A stretch of 64,000 bases of DNA from Aphrophora alni (taxonomy: Eukaryota; Arthropoda; Insecta; Hemiptera; Aphrophoridae). The stretch lies in contig OY740774.1 of the NCBI GenBank assembly GCA_963513935.1, positions 98,835,668 through 98,899,667 on the forward strand. The letters are read 5' to 3'. The notes under the pieces were generated by a model. It did no database searches. It saw only the letters and a program-made list of their open reading frames with translations, and was not told the DNA's origin. Every line of letters begins with the position of its first letter. Within the stretch, counting starts at the first letter, position 1. Position numbers and translations under genes: made by a program. Positions 10,105 through 22,221 of this stretch are shown piece after piece.

Positions 10105-13100
10105 CCGAGAACGTACCCAAGCAGTCTTGAGCACTGCACTACCAACGCCTAAGTCATTGAATTCAACACAAAACCGGAAACGTTTTGGAACTAGCTGGCG
10201 TAAATGAAGTCGTAGTGTAAATACGTCATGAGTGAAAATTGTTGATATTCAAGAACTATCCGTGCATCAAAATGTATGTGGATATGTTAGTTTTATGTTG
10301 TTATTGGCAACACTGTTTTGTTTCTATATTTTGTTTTATAATCTTTAAAATTATAAAGAATTTAAAGATTATAAATATCGTGAAGCAATTCATTGGACGA
10401 ATATATGATCCTACTGTCTGTAATTCATATTGATGTAGGGTAAAAGTTATATGAAAGTTGTATCAGATTTTATCGCAAATCTTAGTGTACAAAAACATGT
10501 ATATAATACTTTATTTTTTATCTTTATAAACTTTAAACTGTTTTAATTCATGTAAACGTATTGATCAAAGAAGTAAATTGCATGAGTGTATTAGCAACGT
10601 GCTCAGTTTGATTTATCGAGCTTTTTAAATTAACAATTGAATATGTGACATATCCAACTTTACTAAAGTTGTTTATTTTATTTCATAAACCACAAATCAC
10701 GACCAATGTCTGAATAGAACTAACTCGTGACGTCATAAGACAGCAATCCATCACTCTTAAAAGCCTTCAGAAGCAGGCGGAGGAATTATATACAAGACAG
10801 ATTAGTTTATACGTTATTGTTGGTTTCAAAGTTGTGTTCTGTTAGTGTACGTTACTGGAAAATAAATCTAGTAGTTGGAGTAAAGGTAGAAGAATATATA
10901 TTCGGGTTTGAAAGTTATTGGATAATGACGGATTGTTAATAATATTGAGATATTTATTCGGACATTTTCCATCATTTATGATTGTTAAATACTAATGCAT
11001 GACGTTTCGGAGTATGAAGCAAATTTGTTATTAATTGATTAACTCAGAAATGATTTATTACTTGAATAAGGGATTTTATTCATAGTTTTGAAATGGCCTG
11101 TACTCGTTTCTACATACACAAATGGTGACAAATGTCGGGGGAAAATATAACAACTTTAAATATTTATAACAGATTCATACGTATGTCCATGTGTTACATT
11201 TTTCATTAATTATGTAGAAGGAAGATGAAAACAAACAAATGAAATTACAATTCAGCAATTTAAGAATCATAAATGTTATACATTTTACAAATTTGGTATA
11301 TTTTTATTGCTTTTAAGTATATTGTGACTAAATGTACAAACTGTCGTCAGTACTCTAAAAACGATAAGCGTTAAACATTTAACCAAATTCAGCTCACAAA
11401 TTTTAAGCCACTTTACCTACATCTTTAATCTATTTTTACCCTAATCTAAATCTTTAGGAGTCTCATTCCATAACGAAATTCAAATTTTTAAATTAGCCGA
11501 AATGCATTTTCTTCATTTAAAGCGCGACAATTCACTCTCATTTCATATTCACACCCTAACCTGAAGCCAATTAGATTAGAAAGTAATAATTCTATTATTT
11601 AACCACTACCACACTTAATTTACAAATATTAAAGACATCAGATAACATATAACGATTTCGAGAAAATAGGCATTCATCATCACGTATTGTCATCCTCAAC
11701 TCTTAAGCGACGTAAAATGTAACCAATCTGTGATTCATCCAATCCCCACGTTAAACCTGTTAGAGAGAATACGTGTTAGATAGAATAAAATTCTAAAATA
11801 TCGACTTGTGTATCAAGATTTTAAAAAACGAGAACAGTAAAAAAGTGATATAAAAATCAAGCAAACTAAAATTTTTTTCTAAATATGAAAAATAAAATAA
11901 ATTTAAACGAATAATAACAGGAAAGTGTTTATTTTGATAGAGTCGTTCCAAATATTCGTACATAACAATAATAAAAGTTGGAAAATGTGGGTTGTTTTAA
12001 CGAATTTCGTTTTCCCTTATCTATGAACCATATGTGAGATGAATTTCGGTTATTAGGAGAAATATTCATACTTTTTATACTTTGGAGTGCTATAACCAAA
12101 GATTTGATTAGGTTATGAAAACGTGGTTGCTCTTAACCCTCTGAGGTCATTCACCCTCGTAAAACCAATAACCTCTCTAGATAACCAGATCTTAATGAGT
12201 TTATTATAATCAACTAAATTACAAGACTTATATTTAATTATAAAAGTAATTGCACACAATTGCGAAAGTAACCTGTCTGCCAGCATATAAACAGACACCT
12301 CTCGATATATAATATTTTCCGCGTAGGGACATATTATTAGGTCCTTCCCGAGATCTCAGAAATTTCATAACCCGAAACCTAGCCCGACATAATTTAGACA
12401 AACATGCTGAATTAAATAAATTCGGTGGATTTGATACCTCTCCAGCTTTTTGTTACTGTCACCACACTCTAATATGAAAGCTTCCTATGTGTCTATGTCT
12501 ATGTGTCTATGCCTATGTGTCCTATGTCTTTTCTGTGTTAGCAGCTGATCTTGATCCACTGCCATCTCAATTATCGCGGTATTAGTAATCCTGTTTATTA
12601 ATATCAAGGAGGGACCGAACATTCATCTATACTCAACCAGAATACCAACCTCTACGAGTAGATGTGACTTTACTTCGGAACACGTTAAACATACCATATT
12701 TTGTGCGATTTTTAATTTCTAAAAATTAATACCAAATCGTTGTCAGCATAACCTACAAAGAGACAACGTTTCATTATTCGAAACATTGTTTAAATTCAAA
12801 CACAGAGTATCAAAATCGTATATAAAAATGTTTGCACCAAATTCTTACTCTCCTCAATATAATAAAGTAAAATATAATTAAAAGATAAAATAAAAACAAA
12901 CAAACAAAATAATTAATACGTAAATATGAGCACGGATACATCGTAGCATGTAATATAAAATGATTCATCATAAATAACAATAAAAACAGTTTCATAGAAG
13001 CACTTATCTTAACCGTGGCAGTACAAACATAGTTTAAGTTTGAAACAATTTCAATCAAACAAAGAAGAACAACTACCAAAAGTAAATAAACTCTCATTGG

Positions 13101-13133
13101 ATCAGATTTAATTTTGAAAAGAAACAATTGTTG
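10105..13133. other. AT-rich DNA without a confident gene
   Basis: The frames at 10239-10433 and 12113-12298 have no recognisable domain. A minus-strand frame (12810-13136) has a strongly hydrophobic stretch beginning MRVYLLLVVVLLCLIE, resembling a signal peptide. However, the rest of the frame is low-complexity hydrophobic sequence from AT-rich DNA and there are no supporting exons. A short TGTGTCTATG-type tandem lies at 12490-12535. Confidence 0.4.
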
Positions 13134-13445
13134 CACAACACTATAATAGTTTCCCGATAATTTTAGCGTTCCAATGCTTTCATTAAATTAAATAAACAAA
13201 GAGGTCAAGGGTTTAGCAAAGCAACCTGTTTCAATAAGGGATGAAAATTAAATGAAAACATCTGTTCCGTTTCTCAGGACAAGGGTTCTTATAGCAAAGA
13301 CTGATTGTGTACACTTTGTAATGGTATGATAACAAAGGCGAAACGTTGGAGCAACTGTATGCAGATTTGTGAAGAGGAATTTTACGTGTGTTTTTTAGTA
13401 CAATGCGATGTGCTATGGATGTTCTCACAAGTTTTTGGTTACAAA
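13134..13445 (-). repeat. Dispersed repeat family R1, inverted copy
   Basis: The reverse complement of this stretch aligns with 19775-20150 and 25560-26000. Shared landmarks are a GAAAACATCTGTTC-type block, an AAATCTGCATACAGTTGCTCC-type block (present here in reverse) and the AATGAAAGCATT block near the other end. It also shares the GAGAACATCCATA segment with the 25.6 kb copy. The copies are diverged and gapped. No coding frame is conserved among the three, so this is probably a non-autonomous transposon family of unknown class. Confidence 0.7.
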
Positions 13446-16400
13446 TCAGTTAAAATGTGGATAAGATCAATCACTTAATTAATTATTTTATTATTTAAAC
13501 ACGGAAACTAGTTGTAGAGTCAACGCAATTGAAAAGTTTTACATAATACAGTTTTAGTATTCTACAGTCGCTTCCATTTTCCTTAATTACATTTACAGAA
13601 TGTTCTCTTAATATTGGTTTACATACACAGCCGTAGAGAATGTTGTCTATTGTTTCTATTCCCGTAAGCGGTGAATTTGATATATTACTGAAATTATTGT
13701 TTATTTATTTTCTGCAATAACATAAGTTTAAAAAATATATATATTTGTGTAATTTTAATAACACACATGGTTAAACCACGTGAGTGTTAATGAGACATGT
13801 GTTTTGTTAAAGTATGAACCGCACCAATTTTTAAACTGTAAACTATCTTAGCTAACATACTTCATTCAATGTGAATTTTAAGAATTACAATTTTTCAGCT
13901 TTTTAGGAATATTTTAATATTTTTCGAGGAGGTAGAATGGAGAAAAACTACACATTATGATTTTTAACTAATGTTGTTTACCGAAGCCTAAATACACAAA
14001 GCTCAGGTGTAAGTTTTTGCTTTATGTTCTGTTATAAGGGGGGGGATTGCAACTGCTCATATTTTACTTGTAAAATTCCAGAAATATAATGGAGTAGCCT
14101 AATTATAATAAAAATAAGGGAGTAGCGTCAGAGTATGTAAATTGTAACGTCATTACCTGAATTTGAATCTATGTGATCTTTAACGGTTTACTAACAGCGG
14201 AGAGATAAGGCCGGACATTACTTATTTAAATATTTATTTTTAAATTTAAAGCAATTTTCAAGAGATGTAATTAAAGCAGTTTGAAGCTGTTAAAACATAA
14301 AACATTCTACTATTCGCATAAAAGAAGCAATTTTTTACAAGTTAGATGATTCAATCCCATCAACAACACATAATTCATTTAATCATTTTAGTCGTACACT
14401 TATTCAAACGATATACATGTTTAGAAATTATAACAAGTTAAATAGTGCGAAGCTGTAGTGTGAAATATATTTAATTTTACTCTGCGAAACAAAGTAATAA
14501 AAATGTAGTAGAAGGAAATTAGTTCAAAAATTTGATGAGAAATGATGTTACTAGGAAGTTGATTTTAGTTTTAAAATAAATAGTAAAAAATTAAAAAGTA
14601 TGAAAATTGTTTTAGGTATCAATTAATATCCTCAATCCATAATATTAAAATGTCATAAAAACGATTGCAAATAAAAAAATGTTTCTATATAAAATGATAA
14701 ATACGTAATGATTTCAGTAAATAATCGTGCTGCAAGAAAATATAAAATACATAAAACGTTCTTAGCCAACATCTCGTGAAAATCAAACCTAAATATTCAG
14801 GACAGTAAAACTGTTTTTACAGTATTAAATATGAACGTGTCAGACAGTACATTAGAGAGATTTGAAAATAAAAATTCTGTTTCTTAAGTAGGGCTGAAAT
14901 GTTTACAGTAACTACATAACTACAGGGTCATATGAGAAGGGACACAGGTAAAAAAATATGTTCACCAGGTAAAAAATATTAGGTGAGTACCCTGCACCTA
15001 TCCCATCGACCTTTACATGTCCTCGTTTCAATTTGGTGTTAAATATTTCTTGTTTTAAGTGTAGTTTATTTTGACTTGTGGTTTTTCTAATCATATGTGT
15101 ATATAGTTTAGTTGTTTTAAACATTCAAGCATGTCCTTTCTTAGGTTACTACTTTCAGTTTCTACTATAGTTCTAGCCTACTTTTGTGTTACACATTTAT
15201 CACCAGATTAAGATAGTTGATCCATACTCTTAAAACGTCACGTATAAACACAAATGTCTTCATAAACTTTACCAATATCACATGATCGTTTCTACGTTTT
15301 ATTTGTTTAATATTTAAAAATACACCCTCTGTGTCTTAAGTTAAAATAATATTATAAGTAACATAGGAAACTTTAATTTTCAAATGAAACACAAGAAGTC
15401 TGCAACCAAGCAAGAAGTTGTCTGTTAGTATAAGATATGACGGGTAATAAAGTTTACGGTCAAAAGTAAACTAGACTGGTAACTTAGCAACAACATTTCT
15501 GCATTAACAACTGAACTCATGCAAAAACATAACTGTGTAAACATAGTTGGATATTTGCCAAGGGTAGATTTAAGTTGAATACATTTTAATTTATTTAAAA
15601 ACAATGAATATGTTTGTTTTTATCTTGTTTTTCAAACAATAAGTTGTAAAAAAAATTGTTTTAATCAAGAAACAAACATAACTTGACAACAAAACATAAA
15701 CAAAACTATGTTTTCCAGTTTAAATTATTAAAAAATATGTGAAATATTTGTCAGGATTTCACAAATCATGGGAATAGAAATATATAGTAAAATTATATTT
15801 AATTTTTTTTAAATTTTTTTACATATATTTTGATGAAAGAAAATTAGGTAGAAAAGAGACTTCATTTTTTTAGTTTTATTTTTACGTAAAAAACGGTATC
15901 TGTAAAAACTGAAAAGTAGAAAATTCAGCCTCTAAATCACTAAACGCTGCGTTTGTTACTTATTTTAATGACGTCTGTGAGTGAAGGTTATGTGAATTTA
16001 CAATTTAGAAACTGATATTTCTTATAAAACGTAAATTAAAAAAATGTGATAATTTATAAATTTTAAAGTGTTAAGTTAAATTACAGAGAACGAATACCCC
16101 AATTGTCAAATTACAAATGTAATTGTAAAAACAGTTCAGCCAAATTTGTTATCGATATATCTATTCGTTGGAATGAAAAAAAAAAAAAAAATGGCGGGTA
16201 CACGGAAGTATTTTAAGAGATATGTTTATATAAATCATTTTGTTCATTTTGAAGTTTCCTATTACCTCCAGAAGTTTGACAGCCCCAATTTATTAACACC
16301 CTGTATAATTCCGGATGATTTTCAAATTTAAAAACCGGTATAACATGCCAAAATATGTTATTTTGTACAATACAAATATAAGAATTGAACCTAAATCAAA

Positions 16401-17803
16401 TCTAATCGTTAAAAAGGTAACCAAAAAATAAAAATAAAATCATGTTTAATTACATATACATAAGAGTTTTTCTAGAAGAATGTCTCTTAGGACTATTCAT
16501 TTTATTATTACTACAACTTATACATTTATAAATTTGTCTTTTTCTCTCTCTCTTTCAATATTAATCACATATTAGATTGCATTTTGGAAATAAACTAGGC
16601 CTATCTGAAATGAATTAGATATTTATGTGGTGCACAAGCTTAGCCATCCTTTGTATGAAGTTCTTGTTTTATGTTAAATTCTCCCTGAGTCACCTAATTG
16701 CGTCATGAAAACTATCGCAGCTTCAACAAAGATGACTGCGGTGCTAAAGAAAGATAGAAATACGTTGCGACGAAGTCAGTGCCGTAAAAATAAAAAAATG
16801 GCCGTCACTAATGAAAATGTAATTATAATATTTGGTAGTTTAAATAATCGGTTCAATGATATTGTAAAAACCTTCTCACTCAGTCATCCTCAGATCCAAA
16901 TAAAAATTAATCGTCACCAAAAATTCAGTTCGATAAAAATGGACGACGGACGCCATCTTTAAAAATGTAAATATTTAGATAGGATCAAATCGTGCTTTCT
17001 TTATTCCATAAAAGCATCCTTAACGTACATCGTATTTAATTAAAATAACGCTTTAATGACAACTTCATGGTCCAGATTTGTTTTTGGCCAATTAATCCTA
17101 CAGAGTTATAGTTTTTGACTTGTAATTTTGGACATTTGTTTAAAAAACCATGGTAAATTTTCCTTTTGATTTTTTAAATTTGTTTAAAAGTATGGGAAAT
17201 ATTTTTAATTTCATATTTCAGAATAATATTGACCAAACATTGTTTTAGCGTTTATATTATATAAGGAGGCATATTTTATATTAATTATTTCAAATTAAGT
17301 TGAAAGTGTTTACAAACTAATAAACGTCATCTAATTAAAAATGTTTTGGTTTTTATTAACGCAGCTTCAATTTCCTGAGAAACCACAATCGTAATACTTT
17401 GACGTAAAACCTGCAGGTTTTATAGATCTCTAACTTTTATGAGAAGCTTTCAGACACAATGTGTGCATTTTCTTTTTCATGTTGTTTCTCTAAAACATGT
17501 TTTGCGTGGGAAATTCATCTGATTTTATTACAACTGTGAAATTAAAATCTTTCTGCTTTTTGATTGTCTCTATAAAGTATGCAGCTTAATCTTTGTGGGT
17601 TACCTTAAATTGAAATTAATTTTTTTTCACGAAACGCTTTAATATCTTGCATTTTATTGGTCAGTTTTTCTATTTTATATCTTTAATCTAGTATAGCAAG
17701 ATATATTAAAATTTATTAAATTAAATTAATTTAAGATATTTTTTAAATAGGTTGAACTTTAAAAAACAATATTTTTTACAAATACCTTAATAGTTAATTT
17801 TCC

Positions 17804-17806
<3 letters not shown>
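13446..17806. other. AT-rich DNA without a recognisable gene
   Basis: No exon-like structure was found. The frame at 16705-16962 is basic (many K and R) but has no domain. The frame at 16146-16331 follows an A-run and is fortuitous. Confidence 0.45.

Positions 17807-17876
<70 letters not shown>
17807..17876. repeat. (TA)n microsatellite, about 34 units
   Basis: A pure TA dinucleotide run of about 70 bp. Confidence 0.97.
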
Positions 17877-17882
<6 letters not shown>

Positions 17883-18895
17883 TTACAACCAATAGATTGC
17901 TTTTTCACATTTCATTTGTCTATTAATGGAATCTCGTGTCACGGAAATAAATGAAAAATTTATTTCAACGGCTGTTTATGTATTGCCTCCATTTTGTTTC
18001 TATAAACATTGAAATTTTCACACAATATTTTGGGTAACTTTATTAGAATTAAAATTTCAAAAGAGTTGAATGAGGAATAATCAATTAATATGAAATCAAA
18101 CGCGTGTATCTCTTAGTGGAGCTCACTATATAAAACAAATATCAAACAGGAAGCTTTAAATAAAGAGAAGGCGTCTTAAGGTGAAAACAAAATATTTCGA
18201 TTTCCAAAAAATTCAAGGTTTTTTAAATTCGCTTTGGTATTATACAAATTATTCAAGAAACGCCATGTTGTTTTACTTGCGGTTTAAGTAATCATCATTA
18301 ATACAATTTTATCAAAATCGATACCGCTGTATTTTGAATATTCGACCTATAAGAACAGTTTTCATTTTTAATCAATACTCGAACCGGCATTGTTGGGAAG
18401 GCTAATACATTTTGTTTGGGTCCTTAGAAATAACATTTATCAAAATGTAATTAAAAGATCTAGAATAGATTAAGTCTAATTTTTATTAGTTCATGTAGCA
18501 GCGAATCTTAGATAATTAATTATCGAGAAAGTGGAAAAATAAAATCTCCAAATGTGACCAACATATACCAACAACAAAAATTTGACCAAAATCGGAATAC
18601 TCATTTGAACTGTTTAGGCTACCATTAAAGAAAACATATTTCATGGGCTAAATTCGTCTATTCCTCAAAAATGGTTCATATTAATTTTATAACCCATTAC
18701 AATACTTTTTTTATACTATAAAAATTTGGAAAAATAAAACAATGTATAAGAACAGTTTCTAAAATAACAGTAGTTACGAGAACACTGTATACACATCCCT
18801 TTATGGGTTTCTATCAAATAAAGTAACCAAATATCGAAAAGAAAAAAATAGCATTGAATGTTCCAGTTTAAATTAATCTTTATAATTTACATATA
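17877..18895. other. AT-rich DNA, nothing recognised
   Basis: No frame, repeat boundary or RNA gene can be supported in this stretch. Confidence 0.5.
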
Positions 18896-19020
18896 TGTGT
18901 ACGAAGCATGAAGCACACTACATGACCTAGTTTTTATATAATGAAGTGTTAAGCACACTTTACGAAACACATTACATGACCTAGTATTTTAGAGAATGAA
19001 GTGTTAAGCACACATCATTA
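18896..19020 (+). repeat. Two-unit tandem repeat of about 60 bp
   Basis: Two adjacent units each contain TACATGACCTAGT, then a TTTATATAATGAAGTG or TTTAGAGAATGAAGTG block, then TTAAGCACAC. The pair lies immediately upstream of a segment repeated at 20350-20520, so it may belong to the same compound repeat. Confidence 0.7.
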
Positions 19021-19165
19021 CCATTTAATGAAAAAAAGATGATTTTAAAGACTTTATAACAAAATAATGTCGATTAGATCAAAAACAGCATTTCTTGTAA
19101 AGATAAGGGATGAACTGTGAAGTTTCCGAAATGTATATTGAAATGTGTACTCTGTGGCTAAACTA
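19008..19165 (+). repeat. Dispersed repeat R2, copy 1 (partner at 20364-20530)
   Basis: Shared landmarks with 20364-20530 are CACATCATTACCA, AAAGACTT, TTCTTGTAAAGAT followed by TGAACT, and CCGAA near the end. The two copies are in the same orientation and about 1.35 kb apart, on either side of the R1 copy at 19775-20150. This could be a tandem duplication of a larger unit. Confidence 0.6.
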
Positions 19166-19774
19166 TTCTCCATTCCATGTTCAGTTAGCAGTGGCTGTGA
19201 TAAACTGTGTCTGCTCTATTATGTGTTTATAAAACATTGTCTTACTGTATAAAAACTTATAAAGCTATCAAAAATAAGAATAGCTAAATAATTAAAAAAT
19301 AAAACAAACGGATCTTCTTTTTTAAAAGTACAAGTAACTTCGTGCAGCGATCCTACTATTTCAATAGAGTTAAATTATGCTCGTCAAACAAAAATATTAA
19401 TTTTCCAGTGTACTAAATAGCAATTAAAAAAGAATTTTCATTCAGGAATAATTACGAAAAAGCAAAATGAACTTCAACCGCGTCATAAAAAATCGATTTC
19501 ATTTTATCCTACTGGTAGAATCGGTACACATTGTATGATCACAAAGGTCGCGATAGTAAAAAGTTGTATGTTATAAATTCTCTAATTATTTAATATTGCT
19601 CCTTAATAATAATAATAATAAAAACAGTTTTAAGGGAAGTATTTTATTATAAGAACTTCATTATATTGAACTCTTGATTCGAGTTTACTGTACACAGCTA
19701 GTTTAATCGTTTTAAAATCTTTATTTCTAGGTGAAAAGTAACAAAATAAAACAGCAAAACAATAATCTGTATGA

Positions 19775-20150
19775 ACGTTTAAACACCCGAAACACATCAC
19801 ATTGTACTAAAAAACACACGTTAAATTTCTCTTCACAAATCTATATGCAGTTGCTCCAAAGCTTTGTCTTTGTTATCTTATATCTAGCGTATACAATCAG
19901 TCTTTGCTCCTTGTCCTGAGAAACGGAACAGATGTTTTCATTTAATTTTCATCCCTTATGGAAAATAGGTCGCTCTGCTAAACTCTCGACCCTTGTGTTT
20001 ATTTAATCTAATGAAAACATTAGAATGCTAAACTTACCGGGATACAATGCTGTGTCGTGCAACAAGTGTTTTATTCTAAATTCATTCTTTTTACGACGGA
20101 CAGTATTTAAAAGAATTTTATTCGCTATTATAGTCCGTGTGTTTTGACCT
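19775..20150 (+). repeat. Dispersed repeat family R1, direct copy
   Basis: This copy aligns with 25560-26000 in the same orientation and with 13134-13445 in reverse. Landmarks are ACTAAAAAACACACGTTA, a GCAGTTGCTCCAA block, CAATCAGTCTTTGCT, GATGTTTTCAT, TTTATTTAATCTAATGAAA and GTCGTGCAACAAGTGTTT. The last of these is identical in the 25.9 kb copy. The family extends at least to GTGTGTTTTGACC or ATGTGTTTTGACT on its right side. Confidence 0.75.
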
Positions 20151-20363
20151 TATAAAGTAAATAGATATAAAAATTGTATACGTTCTGAAATAAACAATAA
20201 CATAATAAAACCATAAGTACATAAGAGGCGAGCTTACTTTTTCATAATGTGTAGTAGTGATATTCCCATGTAATTTACACACTCAATACACTTGTACAGG
20301 TGAAACAGAGTACATTTTTATGTGCTACAAGGTCAATTATATGACCTGTTATTTTACTCATTC

Positions 20364-20530
20364 ACGTGTAAAATGCACATCATTACCAATTATAATTAAA
20401 TAAGTTGATATCAAAGACTTCGTTCTAGAATGATTGTAATCCTCACAAAGACTTCATCTCTTGTAAAGATTAATCGCTGAACTTCCGAAGCTTCTAAAGC
20501 GGATGTTGAAATCGACTCTGATGCTAAACT
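20364..20530 (+). repeat. Dispersed repeat R2, copy 2
   Basis: This is the direct partner of 19008-19165, with the same order of landmarks (CACATCATTACCA, AAAGACTT, CTTGTAAAGATTAA, TGAACTTCCGAA). It ends just before a tRNA-like stretch. Confidence 0.6.
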
Positions 20531-20605
20531 AACTTAGCACAATGGTAGAGCATTTTCTGGAATTGTCATTTTAAGTTTTGAATACTGCTCTCGTTATCTT
20601 CTCAT
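20530..20605 (+). other. Weak tRNA-like sequence
   Basis: The stretch TTAGCACAATGGTAGAGCA is a good match to a tRNA D arm and box A. About 40 bp later GTTTTGAATAC loosely resembles box B (GGTTCGANTCC). The anticodon arm does not fold convincingly and the acceptor ends do not pair. It is at best a decayed tRNA or the head of a tRNA-derived SINE. Confidence 0.25.
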
Positions 20606-21167
20606 GGTTGAAAAATATCATAGACTGATTTTTTGTGTATCAAATAAATTAATTTTTACTTTTATTACATAGTTTAAAAAATATATATTTTCTTAAATCT
20701 ATTATTATGACTGACAAATGTTAGTGGAAATTGAAGTTTTTGAATGACTTTTAACGACTATACATAAGATTATATTGTCGGTTTCAATATATAGACAACA
20801 AATTCATGAAATTTAAATAGATTCTGTTATTAATTTTAAAATTCACTAAATTAAAAACACGATCTCACCCAATTTACACGATTTCTTTCCTCTAATTAAC
20901 TTATTGGAACAAACATATCAGAAAGATAAAATATTAACAATTTTAATTGACATGTCAACTATAATGCTTTGTCAGTGGTTGCTAATAGGAAAGTAAAACT
21001 ATCTCTCATTACAAAATAAAATGTAATTTTATTTCCAATTAGATGAGTTCAGACGTATCCGAGATTCATTTTCAAGGAACAATAAGAAAACAAGTTTGTA
21101 TGTGGTTTATAAGGGTGGATATTTAAGTTTATAAATGAATCAAAAGTTGGGTTGTTGCCTAATAGAA

Positions 21168-21420
21168 TCCTGCTATTCATATTTCCTACAGGTATATTCT
21201 CATTATTTGGGAGTAAGAAGAAGTAAGAATACGCAATCCCCCTGGTACATATATAAATTTAGCAACAGAGAGTTTCCAAGTATTTTCAACTTTATGGTTG
21301 ACTGCTTAGATTCTGAGTTTACTATATAAGACAACACATCATTTGGGAGTAGATAAGCCTCTTGCTTGATTGGTTTTAACTGGCAGGGAATAAAATAAAG
21401 GGCAGTAATCTTTCATCTTA
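21168..21420 (+). repeat. Long inverted repeat, left arm (partner 24065-24320)
   Basis: This stretch matches the reverse complement of 24065-24320. Shared blocks are ATTTCCT(G/A)CAGGTA or a close variant, GAGTTTCCAA, TTTATGGTTGACTGCTTA, GACAACA and GGGAGTAGATAAGCCTCTTG (the last is identical in both). The arms are about 250 bp and about 2.65 kb apart. They enclose the two-exon gene candidate. They could be two insertions of one family or the ends of a single element. Confidence 0.75.
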
Positions 21421-21966
21421 AGGTATATGTGTCTATTCTTAAGGTATTTTAATGTATTCTGAATGTACTGGATGTTTCACCGATATTACTCAATATTTAC
21501 TGTTATAAAACAGCCGGACTTAAACATTTATATTTCAAAGGGGATAATTTTATTTCTTTCCTTTGAAAATTAACACTTCAAATCTTAAGCTTTGGTGGAA
21601 ATTACTCCTATTAATAAAAGAAAATTTGATAAGATCCAGTAGCACATAAAGATAATTAACGGCTCTTTCAACAGTGTCACACATTTAAAATCTCTATCAC
21701 ATTTTAATAGACATTGTTATTTTCATTTAATAAATATTTTACGCTAGTTACTTACGTATGATCAATCAGGCTGGTTGCACTCACAAAACATTGTTGAAAA
21801 CGATTACGCGCATAATGAAGCATTTCTGGAGTGATTTGACTGCAGAATGATATTTTGGATTAAATTTCTAAGGAATCAAGTTGGCTTAAGTAAATTTTAA
21901 TTCCTAAGTGAATCCGAAATTAATCTATGAATTACAAATTTTACAACTGTTTGGTCTATTTTACAG

Positions 21967-22221
21967 GAGTCTCCTTCCAGACTGTTGAACTGGAAGTCTC
22001 GAATCAGGATACTGTTGAACAGGCAGAGCGTATGTGGAGGATCTTCGTCCTGTCGAACTTCCAAATGGTCTTCAAGGTAATTCTCATTATTCTCGTTAAT
22101 GATTTTTTAAATTAAAAAATTCAAGATTTAAAAAAAAAAAAAAAAAAAAAAAAACAGATCGACGTTTGCGACTACTGGCTGAGTGTAACAAATAATGTTG
22201 GTGGCTTTCGTGAAGCAAGAG
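21967..22221 (+). CDS. Two-exon protein-coding gene fragment, function unknown
   Basis: Exon A spans 21967-22076 (110 bp) and follows GGTCTATTTTACAG, a good pyrimidine-rich acceptor; it ends at AAG|GTAATT, a good donor. Exon B spans 22158-22221 (64 bp); its acceptor is AAAACAG behind an A-run, and its donor is AGAG|GTAAAG. Entering in phase 1, exon A gives 36 codons and ends on a codon boundary. Exon B continues for 21 codons and leaves in phase 1, so the frame is kept across the 81-bp intron. The joined peptide contains T-V-E-L-E-V, A-E-R-M-W-R-I-F, V-F-K-I-D-V-C-D-Y-W and G-G-F-R-E-A-R. GC content is higher than in the flanks. The I-D-V-C-D segment faintly recalls small secreted insect proteins of the DUF1091 type, but this is too weak for a name. 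Upstream exons were not found. Confidence 0.5.

Noticed and set aside
12810..13136. Minus-strand frame with a signal-peptide-like start
   Set aside because: The hydrophobic start is attractive, but the rest is low-complexity hydrophobic sequence of the kind AT-rich DNA gives by chance. The donor after it is weak and no second exon was found.
20530..20605. Functional tRNA gene
   Set aside because: Only box A is good. Box B is degraded and neither the anticodon nor acceptor stems pair.
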